This document shows positions 42,721 through 51,418 of a stretch of 64,000 nt of DNA, one piece after another. The DNA comes from Natrinema longum. GTDB lineage: Archaea; Halobacteriota; Halobacteria; Halobacteriales; Natrialbaceae. The notes under the pieces are model-generated. The model made no database searches and was not told where the DNA came from. It saw only the letters and a program-made list of their open reading frames with translations. The translations under genes and the position numbers were made by a program. The DNA lies in contig NZ_CP071463.1 of NCBI RefSeq assembly GCF_017352095.1, positions 620,001 to 684,000 on the forward strand, read 5' to 3'. The stretch's first letter is position 1. Every line of letters begins with the position of its first letter.

Positions 42721-43728
42721 GTGAACGCCGAACTGGACCTACTGGTGCGACTCGGAGATTACGACCGGCCACAGGGCGTCGCCGACCGGGCCGTGCAGGC
42801 GGAAGACCTGGGCTTCGATCGCATCACGGTCGGCGAGACGACCGGCTGGAACATCGTGCCGCCGCTGACGCTGGCCGCCGACCGCACGGACGACCTCGGC
42901 ATCTCCAACGACGTCATCTCGCCGTACGGACGGACGCCGTCGATGCTCGCCCAGACGGCACTGACGATGCAGGCCGCCGCTGACGGCCGGTTCCGGTTCG
43001 GGATCGGCCCGAGTTCCCCGGCGATCACGGAACGCTGGCACGGCCAGGAGTTCGATCGGCCGCTGCGACGGACGCGCGAAGTGATCGAGATCATGCGCGC
43101 GGTCTACGAGGAGGGCAACCCCGCCTACGACGGCGAGATCTTCGAGATTCCCGGCCTGGGATACGAACGGGGACCCAGCGAGAACCCGCCGCCGATCGAC
43201 GTCGGCACGCTCGGCCCGAAGGCCACCGAGATGGCCGGTCGCTTCGGCGACGGCTGGGCACCGCAACTGTTCACGAGAGACGGGCTTCGGGATCGCCTCG
43301 AGGACCTGGAGCGCGGTGCCGAACTCGGCGGAAACGACCTCTCGGAGCTGCGAGTGGCCCCGATCGTCCGCGGAATCGCCTCGGAAGATCGCGAAGCGGC
43401 ACGCACGAAAGCCCGCAGCACTGTCGCCTTCCTGCTCGGGGCCTACGGCCCGTATTACGGGAATTCGGTCGCCGAACAGGGCTACCCCGACGTCGTCGAC
43501 GAGATACGGGCCGCCTGGGAGGAACGGGATACCGACGCGATGGCCGCGGCCCTGCCCGAAGACGTGCTCGACGAGCTGGCTCCTGCGGGGACCCCCGAGG
43601 AAGTCCGCGAGTGGGTCGAAGAATACAGCGACATCGAGGGTGTCGACGCCGTTCGCGTCGGCTTCGTCAACGGAATGACCGAGGAAGACAAGCGGACGAC
43701 GATGGAAGCAGTCGCCGAACTGTCCTGA
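42721..43728 (+). CDS. LLM-class F420-dependent oxidoreductase (mer-like)
   Basis: A 335-residue luciferase-like TIM-barrel enzyme of the F420-binding branch. Indicators are AVQAEDLGFDRITVGETTGWN, the middle AQTALTMQAAADGRFRFGIGPSSPAITERWHG, and PIDVGTLGPKATEMAGRFGDGWAP. The branch includes methylene-H4MPT reductase and F420-dependent alcohol or glucose-6-phosphate dehydrogenases; the substrate here is not evident. It starts at GTG 42721; an ATG at 42677 is out of frame. A TATA-like AATTTATG at about 42644-42652 is some 70 bases upstream. Confidence 0.85.
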   Translation: MNAELDLLVRLGDYDRPQGVADRAVQAEDLGFDRITVGETTGWNIVPPLTLAADRTDDLGISNDVISPYGRTPSMLAQTALTMQAAADGRFRFGIGPSSPAITERWHGQEFDRPLRRTREVIEIMRAVYEEGNPAYDGEIFEIPGLGYERGPSENPPPIDVGTLGPKATEMAGRFGDGWAPQLFTRDGLRDRLEDLERGAELGGNDLSELRVAPIVRGIASEDREAARTKARSTVAFLLGAYGPYYGNSVAEQGYPDVVDEIRAAWEERDTDAMAAALPEDVLDELAPAGTPEEVREWVEEYSDIEGVDAVRVGFVNGMTEEDKRTTMEAVAELS

Positions 43729-43920
43729 GACGGGCTACTGTACCGATGTCCCGGTGCAACCCCGAGACGGGTCGCGGTTGCGCCGTCGACGACGGATAGC
43801 AGCCCGTACGACGCGTCCCCGTTTTGCCCTCGTGTCGCGGGATCGCACGGGAAAGGTGGTCGACGCGACGATTCCCGACAGTGACAACGGAACGTAGTGT
43901 TTCGATCTCACTCACACGTT

Positions 43921-43930
43921 GTATATATAC
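43921..43930 (+). promoter_or_regulatory. Palindromic TATA box GTATATATAC
   Basis: A perfect 10-base palindrome, centred about 27 bases before the ATG at 43952. It is one of the strongest TATA matches in the window. Being symmetric it could also direct leftward transcription. Confidence 0.7.
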
Positions 43931-43951
43931 GAACCAGGGCCTACCGGGTGT

Positions 43952-44341
43952 ATGATCCCACTACTGACTTCGCCCGAAAGCCTCACGGCGTTCGGTGAGC
44001 GTGCCGACGCCGTAGAGACGGCACTGGATCTGTTGGCGAATCAGCGACGGTACGCAGTGTTGGACCACCTCGAGGGGGCCGGCGGGTCCGCGACGCTCAC
44101 GGAGCTTGCAGTCGAGATCGCGACTCGAGAGACGCGCACGGAGCCGAACGTGATTTCGGATCACGCCGACGTCTCCCCGCGGGATCGACGGGCCGTCAGC
44201 ATTTCGCTGCACCACACTCACATCCCGAAGTTGGCAAGCGCGGACGTCGTCGATTACGCAACCGAGACGGAAACGGTCACGCTCCGCGATCGCGGACGGA
44301 CGCTGCTCGACCGGCAGAACGCGGTTTCCGAACCCGTATAA
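43952..44341 (+). CDS. DUF7344-type winged-helix regulator
   Basis: A 129-residue protein, mostly a winged helix: ADAVETALDLLANQRRYAVLDHL, TLTELAVEIATRE and the recognition region SPRDRRAVSISLHHTHIPKLASADVVDYA, the same pattern as at 29408 but without membrane helices. Probable DNA-binding regulator; targets unknown. MIPLLTS at 43952 is placed by the strong TATA box. It converges with the oxidoreductase at 44379. Confidence 0.8.
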   Translation: MIPLLTSPESLTAFGERADAVETALDLLANQRRYAVLDHLEGAGGSATLTELAVEIATRETRTEPNVISDHADVSPRDRRAVSISLHHTHIPKLASADVVDYATETETVTLRDRGRTLLDRQNAVSEPV

Positions 44342-44378
44342 AAGGGATCGCGGTAGATCGGCGACGGCCCGACGATCG

Positions 44379-45341
44379 TTACGGCTCGATGACGAGTTTT
44401 CCGAGGAAGCTATCGTCCATGACAGCCCGCTGTGCGTCGGCGGCTTCCTCGAGGTCGTACGTCCGCGCGATGTCGATCGAGACCGCGTCGGTCATGAGGT
44501 AGCCGATCCCTCGGAGGGGAACGCGCAGGTCCGGCGTGTTGAACACGCTCATGAACTGGTAAGAGACGTCTTTCGACCGGGCGGTACCGTCGTTCGTGAA
44601 GCCCGGATCGGGGCTTCGCTCCCCGATGCCGACCACGCGAGCGCCCAGCGCGGCGACGTCCGCGTCGAACTGTAGATAGTCGTCGAGGCGGTGATCGAGG
44701 ACGACGTCGACGCCGCCGTCCGACGCCTCGAGGACGGCGTCCGCGAGATCGTCGCGCGCGTAGTCGAGGACGGTTTCCGCCCCTCGCTCGACCAGCGTCT
44801 CGTGGTACTCCTCGGCGGCCGTCGTGATCACCCGGCCGCTCACGGCAGCACCGATCTGGACGGCGGCGTGGCCGACCCCGCCCGATCCCCCGTGAATCAG
44901 GCAGTACTCGGCGGGCTCGAGGTCGGCGTGATCGATCAGCGCACGCCAGGCGGTGACGGTCGCGACGCCCGCGGCCCCCGCTTCGGTCAGGTCGGCGTCG
45001 GCGGGGAGTTCGACGACCCGATCGGTCGGGACCGTCGCGTACTCGGCGTAGGCTCCCTGCGAGGAGGCGTTGCCGATCCCGGTGCCGTAGACGCGGTCGC
45101 CCGCATCGAAGTCGTCGACGGCCGATCCGGTGTCCGCGACGACGCCCGCGAAATCGACGCCCGGCGTGAAGGGAACGGCGACCGGGTCGTACGATCCGTC
45201 CCGGAAGTAGGTATCGACGGGGTTGACCCCCGCAGCCGCGACCTCGACTAAGAGTTCGTCCGCGGCGGGCTCCGGGCGGTCGATTTCGTCTACCTGCAGT
45301 ACATCCGCGTCGCCGTGTTCGTGGAGACGGACAGCTCGCAT
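44379..45341 (-). CDS. NADPH:quinone reductase-like zinc-less medium-chain oxidoreductase
   Basis: A 320-residue MDR-family protein. The GroES-like domain starts MRAVRLHEHGDADVLQVDEI and has AAGVNPVDTYFRDGSY and VPFTPGVDFAGVV. The Rossmann domain has CLIHGGSGGVGHAAVQIGAA with the NADPH loop. The Cys/His zinc ligands of alcohol dehydrogenases are absent, which points to the quinone oxidoreductase (zeta-crystallin) branch: reduction of quinones or enones. A TATA box at 45366-45375 places ATG 45341. Confidence 0.9.
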   Translation of the reverse strand: MRAVRLHEHGDADVLQVDEIDRPEPAADELLVEVAAAGVNPVDTYFRDGSYDPVAVPFTPGVDFAGVVADTGSAVDDFDAGDRVYGTGIGNASSQGAYAEYATVPTDRVVELPADADLTEAGAAGVATVTAWRALIDHADLEPAEYCLIHGGSGGVGHAAVQIGAAVSGRVITTAAEEYHETLVERGAETVLDYARDDLADAVLEASDGGVDVVLDHRLDDYLQFDADVAALGARVVGIGERSPDPGFTNDGTARSKDVSYQFMSVFNTPDLRVPLRGIGYLMTDAVSIDIARTYDLEEAADAQRAVMDDSFLGKLVIEP

Positions 45342-45365
45342 ACTGGTGGCGAGAACGTACCAGGG

Positions 45366-45375
45366 ACGTATAATG
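45366..45375 (-). promoter_or_regulatory. TATA box of the quinone oxidoreductase gene
   Basis: CATTATACGT on the minus strand, 25-34 bases before the ATG at 45341. Confidence 0.55.
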
Positions 45376-45629
45376 GTGCACGTGGCGGCAGCGGACACGC
45401 CTTGAGCGTCGCGTGGGCGATGGAACGTCGGCGTCGGTGCCACCGCGTTTTCCGACTCTGAAAACGCGCTGACGGGTATTTTACCACCCGGTACGAACGA
45501 TGGAGTGAGGTTCGGTGATCCGACGCCCACCCGAACCTCTGCCTCTGACATCTTCCCCGGCCGGTGACTGACGGTCGTCGGCCCTCCAGAACTCAACATT
45601 CAAAGCCGTGCCCTGCGTGGTATCGATGA

Positions 45630-46967
45630 ATGCGCCTCGACGACTACATCGAGGACTTGGAACCCGACGCTGAAGCCGAGCGTCGACGCCTCGCCAAGGA
45701 GAAGTCCTACGCGATTACGGATCACCTCGAGGAGTTCGAACGCCAGTTCGACGACGCCCTGAGTGGCGACACGCTCGTCGGCTCGACGTCGCCCTCGATC
45801 TTCGTCGGCCGGTCGAACTATCCCGACATTCCCGTGGGACTGCTCTCGCCGGTCGGCGACGAGGCCGCCGCCGAGGACTACGTCACCGACGGCGACTGGT
45901 ACCAGCAGGGGTACGCCATCGACGACGTGCTCCAGCGGCGGACCGGCCTCCTGAACTCGAGCAAGCGTGCGAACGTCGAGTCGCCGTCCATCGCGAGTCG
46001 GCTGACGCCGAACGTCGACGACGTCTGGGACGGTTTCGTCGGCGTCCAACGCGAGGTCGCCATCGCCGATCGGCCGGTCGACCTCGAGATCGGGCTGGAC
46101 GGCAAACCGGACCTCGGGCTCGATGCGGGGACGGACGTGGCGACGCCGCGTGGTCCCCGCGCGACTGCCAACGGCGCGGAGTTGCGGGAGAACCCCTACG
46201 TTCCCCGACCGATCAAGAAGGCCCTGGAGGACGACGACTGGCGGGCGGAAGGGGCGATGACCTACCTCTACCGGCGCGGGTTCGACGTCTACGACATCAA
46301 CTCGATCCTCTCGGCGGGCGCGCTCGGGCAGACCGAACAGCGCCGGCTGGTGCCCACGCGGTGGTCGATCACCGCGGTGGACGACGCGATCGGCAAGTTC
46401 CTGCGCGGTCGCATCCATAACGCGCCCAGCATCGACGAGGTGCAGGTCTGGACCAACGAGTACGTCGGCAACCGCTACTGGATCGTCCTCACGCCCGGGA
46501 ACTGGGAGTTCGAACTCGTCGAGATGAAAGCACCGGGCAGCATCTGGAACCCCGACCCCCACGACGACGTCTGGATGGCGAGCGCCGCGGAGGGGTACGA
46601 GGGGCGCTCGAGTTACGTCGAAGAGACCGCGGGGGCGTACTACGCCGCCCGACTGGGCGTCCTCGAGCACCTCGAGTCGATCGGTCGGCAGGCGAAGTGT
46701 CTCGTCTTGCGCGAGGTGTCCGACGACTACTGGGCACCGGTCGGCGTCTGGCAGGTCCGCGAGAGCGTCCGCAACGCGTTCGACGGCCCTCCCGGTGGCA
46801 GCGATCGGCGGTCACTCGCCGGGGAGTACGGCGAAGCCGAGACCTTCCACGAGGCCGTGTCGACGATCGCGACGCAGTTGCCTGTCTCGGAGGCACGATT
46901 GCGGCGCAAATCGGCACTCGCGGCCGGCTTGCAATCGAACTTGAACGCCTTTTCGACTCGAGACTGA
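45630..46967 (+). CDS. nreA: DNA repair protein NreA
   Basis: A 445-residue archaeal Nre protein. Family stretches are GSTSPSIFVGRSNYPDIPVGLLSP, PNVDDVWDGFVGVQREVAIA, YVPRPIKKALEDDDWRAEGAM, RRLVPTRWSITAVDD and DDYWAPVGVWQVRESVRNAF. The C-terminus QSNLNAFSTRD resembles a PCNA-interacting peptide, which fits the known PCNA binding of NreA. It takes part in repair of DNA damage; the biochemical activity is unclear. The frame starts at the ATG at 45630. No operon partner. Confidence 0.92.
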   Translation: MRLDDYIEDLEPDAEAERRRLAKEKSYAITDHLEEFERQFDDALSGDTLVGSTSPSIFVGRSNYPDIPVGLLSPVGDEAAAEDYVTDGDWYQQGYAIDDVLQRRTGLLNSSKRANVESPSIASRLTPNVDDVWDGFVGVQREVAIADRPVDLEIGLDGKPDLGLDAGTDVATPRGPRATANGAELRENPYVPRPIKKALEDDDWRAEGAMTYLYRRGFDVYDINSILSAGALGQTEQRRLVPTRWSITAVDDAIGKFLRGRIHNAPSIDEVQVWTNEYVGNRYWIVLTPGNWEFELVEMKAPGSIWNPDPHDDVWMASAAEGYEGRSSYVEETAGAYYAARLGVLEHLESIGRQAKCLVLREVSDDYWAPVGVWQVRESVRNAFDGPPGGSDRRSLAGEYGEAETFHEAVSTIATQLPVSEARLRRKSALAAGLQSNLNAFSTRD

Positions 46968-47027
46968 CCGAAGGCTGCGATCGGGAGTCGCGATCCCAGG
47001 GACGCGGGACCCCGCGGTAGCCGACCG

Positions 47028-47156
47028 TCAGAACAGCCCTCTGAGGAGGACCAGCGCGAGGCCGGAGAGGAGAATGAAACTGAGAAAGCCCGCAAAGATG
47101 ACCGCTGCTTGTCGTCCAGTGAGCGATTCCCCGTCGAGGAACTCGTCTGAAGGCAT
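47028..47156 (-). CDS. Mini membrane protein (42 aa)
   Basis: ATG 47156 to TGA 47028 encodes MPSDEFLDGESLTGRQAAVI followed by a hydrophobic helix FAGFLSFILLSGLALVLL and a basic end RGLF. It has one transmembrane helix with an acidic outside or inside leader. An AT-rich ATATTTATGG (about 47183-47192) lies roughly 27-36 bases upstream. The size and form match haloarchaeal single-helix mini-proteins; function unknown. It converges with nreA. Confidence 0.65.
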   Translation of the reverse strand: MPSDEFLDGESLTGRQAAVIFAGFLSFILLSGLALVLLRGLF

Positions 47157-47397
47157 GCTAGCTGGCTTCACAACTCGCTTCCATAAATATGATGGTCACG
47201 TCAGCCGACCCGTCACGACCGGCAACCGAATCCGACGGCCGGACGCAGGCGATCTCCGGGGCGAGTCACACTCCCCGTCGACGGCATCTCGGACGCGACT
47301 CGACGACGAGCGTGGCAGAACGGCAGCCGGGGCCGGCTTCCCCTGACGGGCTTCCGAGCGTCGAAGAGTGACACCGTCGCGGCGTTCGGCCGGAACG

Positions 47398-47793
47398 TTA
47401 CTCGTTGAGATGGCCGCGATAGCCGTTGGGTTCGAACCCGCGCCGGCAGATCACGCGTTTGCGACCGACGGTGATCGCGCTGATCTGATCGTCGTCTTCC
47501 ATGCGGTCGATGACCTCCTCGAGGCGATCCTGGGACCAGCCGGTTTCCTCGCGGACGGTCGATTGGTCGACGCGGCCGCCGCGTTTGACGAGTAATCGAA
47601 GGATCTTGTCCTCGTCGGGTAGTTCGCGTTCGTCGACGCCGTACTCGATCTCTTCGGCGTAGCTTAACGTCTCGTCCTCCGTGTGCTCGCCCGATTCCTC
47701 GCTCGATGTCGCCGTCGACTCACCCGAACGGGAGTCGTCGCCCGAACTGCTCCAGAGAGACGAAATGCGGGTCCAGAGTGTATTGAATACCAT
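47398..47793 (-). CDS. Winged-helix protein (DUF7343-like) with acidic linker
   Basis: A 131-residue protein. The front (about 1-50) is low-complexity Ser/Glu/Asp with a Trp-containing amphipathic N-terminus, MVFNTLWTRISSLW. The C-terminal half is a winged helix, ILRLLVKRGGRVDQSTVREETGWSQDRLEEVIDRMEDD (helices split by the turn GGRV), ending with a wing ISAITVGRKRVICRRGFEP. It is a probable transcription regulator; the N-terminal amphipathic helix might attach it to the membrane (inference). The region upstream (47840-47870) is very AT rich. Confidence 0.72.
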   Translation of the reverse strand: MVFNTLWTRISSLWSSSGDDSRSGESTATSSEESGEHTEDETLSYAEEIEYGVDERELPDEDKILRLLVKRGGRVDQSTVREETGWSQDRLEEVIDRMEDDDQISAITVGRKRVICRRGFEPNGYRGHLNE

Positions 47794-48080
47794 CTATTGA
47801 TCACGCTCCATTGGAACTACCACAGCTTGAACGCCCACCTACCTTGATTTTATGTTTATTATAATACACGATTGGATTCCACCAGTTACGTTGTGATTAT
47901 CCTGACGGTACCGTCATCGAATAGCGGCCACCTTGCGACCCGCAAGTCAGTCATCACGTCCGGCGACCGACAGGCTCGTCGACCACCGCGGACCGAGCGA
48001 TCGAGAGCTGCCAACCGTTCGATACTGCGGTAGTCTCCGATTTCCGCGGAGCCAAGCCCCGAATCGAGTCGAGACGGTCG

Positions 48081-48887
48081 TCAGCGCTCGCCCGACGTGA
48101 CCGTCTCAAGGTAGCCGTCGGCGAGTTCGGTGAGTACCTCGTGGTGGTTCGTCGAATGTGGTGCCGTCAGCGGTGAGACGCTGATACGACCCTCGACGAC
48201 GGCACGGCGGTCCGTTCCCGCTGCGTCGGGTAGCGAGCCGGGATCCATGTCGTCCCAGACGCGGTCGTGGAGCGTGACGTGAGCGCCGTCGCGTTCGGCG
48301 TCCATCTCGTAGCGTTTCGAGGGCTGCGTGATCTCGATCGGCGCGGGCTCGCCGTCCGGGAGCGGGACGTTGATGTTGAGATAGGCCGCGTGCTCGAAGA
48401 CACCGGCCTCGAGCGCGTGCTCGGCGAAATACGACGTTACGCGGGCCGCTTCGGCGTACTCGTCGGCCGTGACATCGATCTCCGCGAAGGGGGTGTCGTC
48501 GACGGGGACGTACAGCGACGTCGCGATCGCGGGGACGTCGAAGAAGGCGGCCTCGACGGCCGCGCTGATCGTCCCCGATCGACCGAGGACGTACTCCCCG
48601 AGGTTCGCGCCCTTGTTACAGCCCGCGACGACGAGGTCGGGGAAGGGGCCGAGTTCGGCGAGGCCGGCGACGACGCAGTCGGCTGGCGTTCCGTGGACTG
48701 CATACCCCAACTCGCGTTCGTCGACCTGGACCTCGTGGGAGAGCGAGCGGCCACAGGCGCTCCGGTCGTCTGCCGGAGCGACGACGGTCACGTTGGCGTG
48801 CTCGGAGAGGGCGTCGTGCAGTGCCCTGATACCGGTGCTGTCGATCCCGTCGTCGTTTGTCAACAGGATCTCGAGGTCGTCGCTCAT
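48081..48887 (-). CDS. surE: 5'/3'-nucleotidase SurE
   Basis: A 268-residue metal-dependent nucleotidase. It starts ILLTNDDGIDSTGIRALHDAL, whose NDD binds the metal. Ser in DRSACGRSLS and the Asn of VVAGCNKGANLGEYVLGRSGT complete the site. The dimer-exchange C-terminal arm follows. It dephosphorylates NMPs or short polyphosphate, acting in nucleotide salvage or stress survival. It lies 51 bases after the Rsm22-like gene on the same strand. Confidence 0.93.
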   Translation of the reverse strand: MSDDLEILLTNDDGIDSTGIRALHDALSEHANVTVVAPADDRSACGRSLSHEVQVDERELGYAVHGTPADCVVAGLAELGPFPDLVVAGCNKGANLGEYVLGRSGTISAAVEAAFFDVPAIATSLYVPVDDTPFAEIDVTADEYAEAARVTSYFAEHALEAGVFEHAAYLNINVPLPDGEPAPIEITQPSKRYEMDAERDGAHVTLHDRVWDDMDPGSLPDAAGTDRRAVVEGRISVSPLTAPHSTNHHEVLTELADGYLETVTSGER

Positions 48888-48938
48888 GTCGTGTCGGTTG
48901 GCCGGCGGCGCGAAAAGCCCACCGCTTCCGGACGCTAT

Positions 48939-50504
48939 TCAGGCGATCCGGTCGACGATCGTCTCCTCGTCGACGACCAGATTGTAGGCCTCCTCGTCGT
49001 CGTTCCAGAGCGCGAGGGCCCCCTCGAACGAACAGACGTCGCCGTAGTCGGCCTCGAGCAGCGGTCGGTTGAGCGCGGTCTCGTTCGTGACGACGGCGTA
49101 GTGGTCGGTGTCCTCGCTGCCGTCGCTGATCTTGAACAGGGGGTTCGATCGCCCGCTCCCGCGATCGCCGTTCCCGTCGCCGCCGCTCAACGATCGGCTG
49201 AGTTTCGCCGCGACGAGGTCGATCCGCTCGGTGACGTGGCGCTCCATCTCGGCCATCTTCGCCCACTCGTTCGTCTCGAGGGCCATGTCGATCCGCCGCC
49301 GGCCATCGAGTCGGAGCAGCGAGTAGGAAAACTGGACGTCGACGTTGACGAACTCGCCGGGCGCGTGGTCGTCGTCGCCGTCCGGCGTCGCCTCGTCGAG
49401 GCGGCGCTGGAACGTCGGCACCTCGAGGTCGGGCCGCACGTCGAACGACCAGCCCCGATCGGCGGGCGTCTCGCCGGGCCAGAGCCGAACGGTGGGTCCG
49501 TAGACCGTCACCTCGCCGCGTCGGTACCGCTCCGCGTCCCCGGCGGCGGCCGCATCGAAATCGACGGCCTCCCGAGCCCAGCGGCGTTCCCCCTCGAGTT
49601 CGCGTTCGAGTTCGCGTAGTCCGACGCTGGTGTTCTTGTCCGCAGGGGCCATCGCGAGGACGGTGCCATCGGGAGCCAGCGCTTCGAGGGCGGATCGCGC
49701 GACCGAAACCGGGTCGTCGAGTTCGCTCAGAACGTTACAGGCGAGGACGAGATCGAACCCGTCGTCGGGCGCGGTCGGCTCGAATCCGTCGGCCGAGTCG
49801 CCCCCACTGACGGCCGCTTCGGGGTCGAATTCCTCCACAGTCGTCCGGTGAATCGTCGGGTGGACGTTCCGTCCCGTCTCCGCGAGCAACTCCTCGAGCA
49901 CGTCCCCGGCGGCGCTTGGCTCGATCGCGTGATACTCGAGCAAGGCATCGTCGGGGAGGTAATCACACAGCCCCAGCGCGGGACCCCCGACGCCGGCACC
50001 GATATCGAGCACGCGAAGGGTCCGACCGAGCAGTCCGCGATCCGCCAGGTCGTCGAGCGCGTACTGGATCGCCGCGTAGTACCCCGGCAGGTGATAGATC
50101 GCGTAGCCGGCCGCGACGTCCGCGTCGTATTCGACGGGGTGACCGTCGAGATAGTCGGCCTTGAACCGGCGGATCGTCGACCGAAGGAGGTCACCGGAGG
50201 CACCCGCCTCCCAGTTCGGGCCGTACCGGTCGGCGAGTACGTCCTCGAGTCGTCGCTCGTAGGGTGCGGGGAATCGCTCGACCGGCCCCCGACGGGGCGA
50301 AACCGGCTCGTCGTCGACCGGGACGAACGTGCCGTCGTCGCGCTCGATCAGCCCGAGGGCCGCGGCGTCCTCGCGGAGGTGTTGTCGGACGACCGCGGGA
50401 TGGGGGTTCCCCTCGACGTACTCGCAGATCTCGTCGGGATCGATCGGTCGGACGTGACGGAGATACTTCGCGTTCGATCGGATCGATTCGCGTTGATCGC
50501 TCAT
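48939..50504 (-). CDS. Rsm22-family SAM-dependent methyltransferase
   Basis: A 521-residue protein. The N-terminal part (about 1-130) is helical; the methyltransferase fold starts LRVLDIGAGVGGPALGLCDYLP (SAM-binding GxGxG) and has FDLVLACNVLSELDD. The C-terminal part has QFSYSLLRLDGRRR. Mitochondrial Rsm22 is needed for small-subunit ribosome assembly. Here only scattered Cys are seen, not a clear iron-sulfur cluster set. Substrate in archaea unknown, probably rRNA or a ribosomal protein. Its ATG overlaps the TGA of the prephenate dehydrogenase gene by four bases (ATGA). Confidence 0.83.
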   Translation of the reverse strand: MSDQRESIRSNAKYLRHVRPIDPDEICEYVEGNPHPAVVRQHLREDAAALGLIERDDGTFVPVDDEPVSPRRGPVERFPAPYERRLEDVLADRYGPNWEAGASGDLLRSTIRRFKADYLDGHPVEYDADVAAGYAIYHLPGYYAAIQYALDDLADRGLLGRTLRVLDIGAGVGGPALGLCDYLPDDALLEYHAIEPSAAGDVLEELLAETGRNVHPTIHRTTVEEFDPEAAVSGGDSADGFEPTAPDDGFDLVLACNVLSELDDPVSVARSALEALAPDGTVLAMAPADKNTSVGLRELERELEGERRWAREAVDFDAAAAGDAERYRRGEVTVYGPTVRLWPGETPADRGWSFDVRPDLEVPTFQRRLDEATPDGDDDHAPGEFVNVDVQFSYSLLRLDGRRRIDMALETNEWAKMAEMERHVTERIDLVAAKLSRSLSGGDGNGDRGSGRSNPLFKISDGSEDTDHYAVVTNETALNRPLLEADYGDVCSFEGALALWNDDEEAYNLVVDEETIVDRIA

Positions 50505-51283
50505 TCCGAATCACCTCCGATCTCGTCGTCGCGTCGGTCCCCGATTCCCGCGTGCCAGGTCCCCGCCGCCTCCCGATACAGCGCCTCGAGTTCGTCGGCG
50601 TCGGCGGCCGCGATTTCGGCTGCGGCGTCGGCGACCGCGTCGGCACCGTCGAACGTCGTCTGAATGTCGGCGTACACCCGCGGCGTACCGCCGGTCACTT
50701 GCCCCGCGAGCCGCCGCAACCCCTCGTATATCGGCGTCTCGAACCCCTCCGGCACCGACTCCGCCGCGAGCGCAAACGAAAGGACCGCGGCGTGGGTCGC
50801 CGCCTGGACCGTCTCCATGGCCTCGTCGTGCTCCGCGGCCGTCGTCTCGAGCAACCCGTTCCCTCGGGCCTCGAGTCGGGCCAGCAACTCGTCGGTGACC
50901 GGCCCCGACCGATCGCGGACGACCGCGATCGATCCGGGTGCCCGTTCGGGTGCGAAAAGCGGGTGCAGACTCACCCGTTCGAGGGCCGGCGCGTGTCGCT
51001 TCATGGCGGCGATCGCGGGCTCCATCACGCCCGAGACATCGACGATCGCCCGTCGTGCCCGCCCGGCTTGCTCGCTGATCGCGTCGGTCACGTGGGTCAT
51101 CGGCACCGCGAGGCAGACGACGTCGTAGGCCGTCTCGCCCTCGAGGTCGGCGCTGTCGCCGCCCACCGACTCGGCTGCGGCGGCCGCCGCGTCCCGGTCG
51201 ATGTCGGCGAACGCGATTCGGGCGTCGATCGCCGCCCCGAACCACCGTCCCATCGCGCCCGCACCGACGATCAGTACGTCCAT
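50501..51283 (-). CDS. tyrA: Prephenate dehydrogenase
   Basis: A 260-residue Rossmann-fold dehydrogenase. The NAD(P)-binding motif is DVLIVGAGAMGRWFGA. VVCLAVPMTHVTDAI, IVDVSGVMEPAIAAM and the catalytic His in RVSLHPLFAPERAPG follow, as in TyrA. It converts prephenate to 4-hydroxyphenylpyruvate in tyrosine synthesis. No chorismate mutase domain is fused. It overlaps the start of the Rsm22-like gene by four bases, so the two are translationally coupled. Confidence 0.88.
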   Translation of the reverse strand: MDVLIVGAGAMGRWFGAAIDARIAFADIDRDAAAAAAESVGGDSADLEGETAYDVVCLAVPMTHVTDAISEQAGRARRAIVDVSGVMEPAIAAMKRHAPALERVSLHPLFAPERAPGSIAVVRDRSGPVTDELLARLEARGNGLLETTAAEHDEAMETVQAATHAAVLSFALAAESVPEGFETPIYEGLRRLAGQVTGGTPRVYADIQTTFDGADAVADAAAEIAAADADELEALYREAAGTWHAGIGDRRDDEIGGDSE

Positions 51284-51384
51284 CGGCCACTCCTACCTGC
51301 CGACGTTGCAAAAGCCGTTCGATCGATCGACTCGCGTGGGCCGCCGGCCGCGGGCCGGCGCTCGAATCCCCCAGCCATCTGCCA

Positions 51385-51394
51385 GAATATACAA
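51385..51394 (+). promoter_or_regulatory. TATA box of the 7TM receptor gene
   Basis: GAATATACAA, 25-34 bases before the ATG at 51419. Confidence 0.55.
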
Positions 51395-51418
51395 GTCAGT
51401 TCGACTGAGAGTGGGTGT

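Noticed and set aside
47440-47470. GGTTCGAACCC resembling a tRNA T-loop
   Set aside because: It lies inside the winged-helix gene (codes RRGFEPNG) and no cloverleaf can be formed around it.
50264-51418. N-terminal 385-codon extension of the 7TM receptor frame
   Set aside because: Antisense to prephenate dehydrogenase; a TATA box places the start at 51419.
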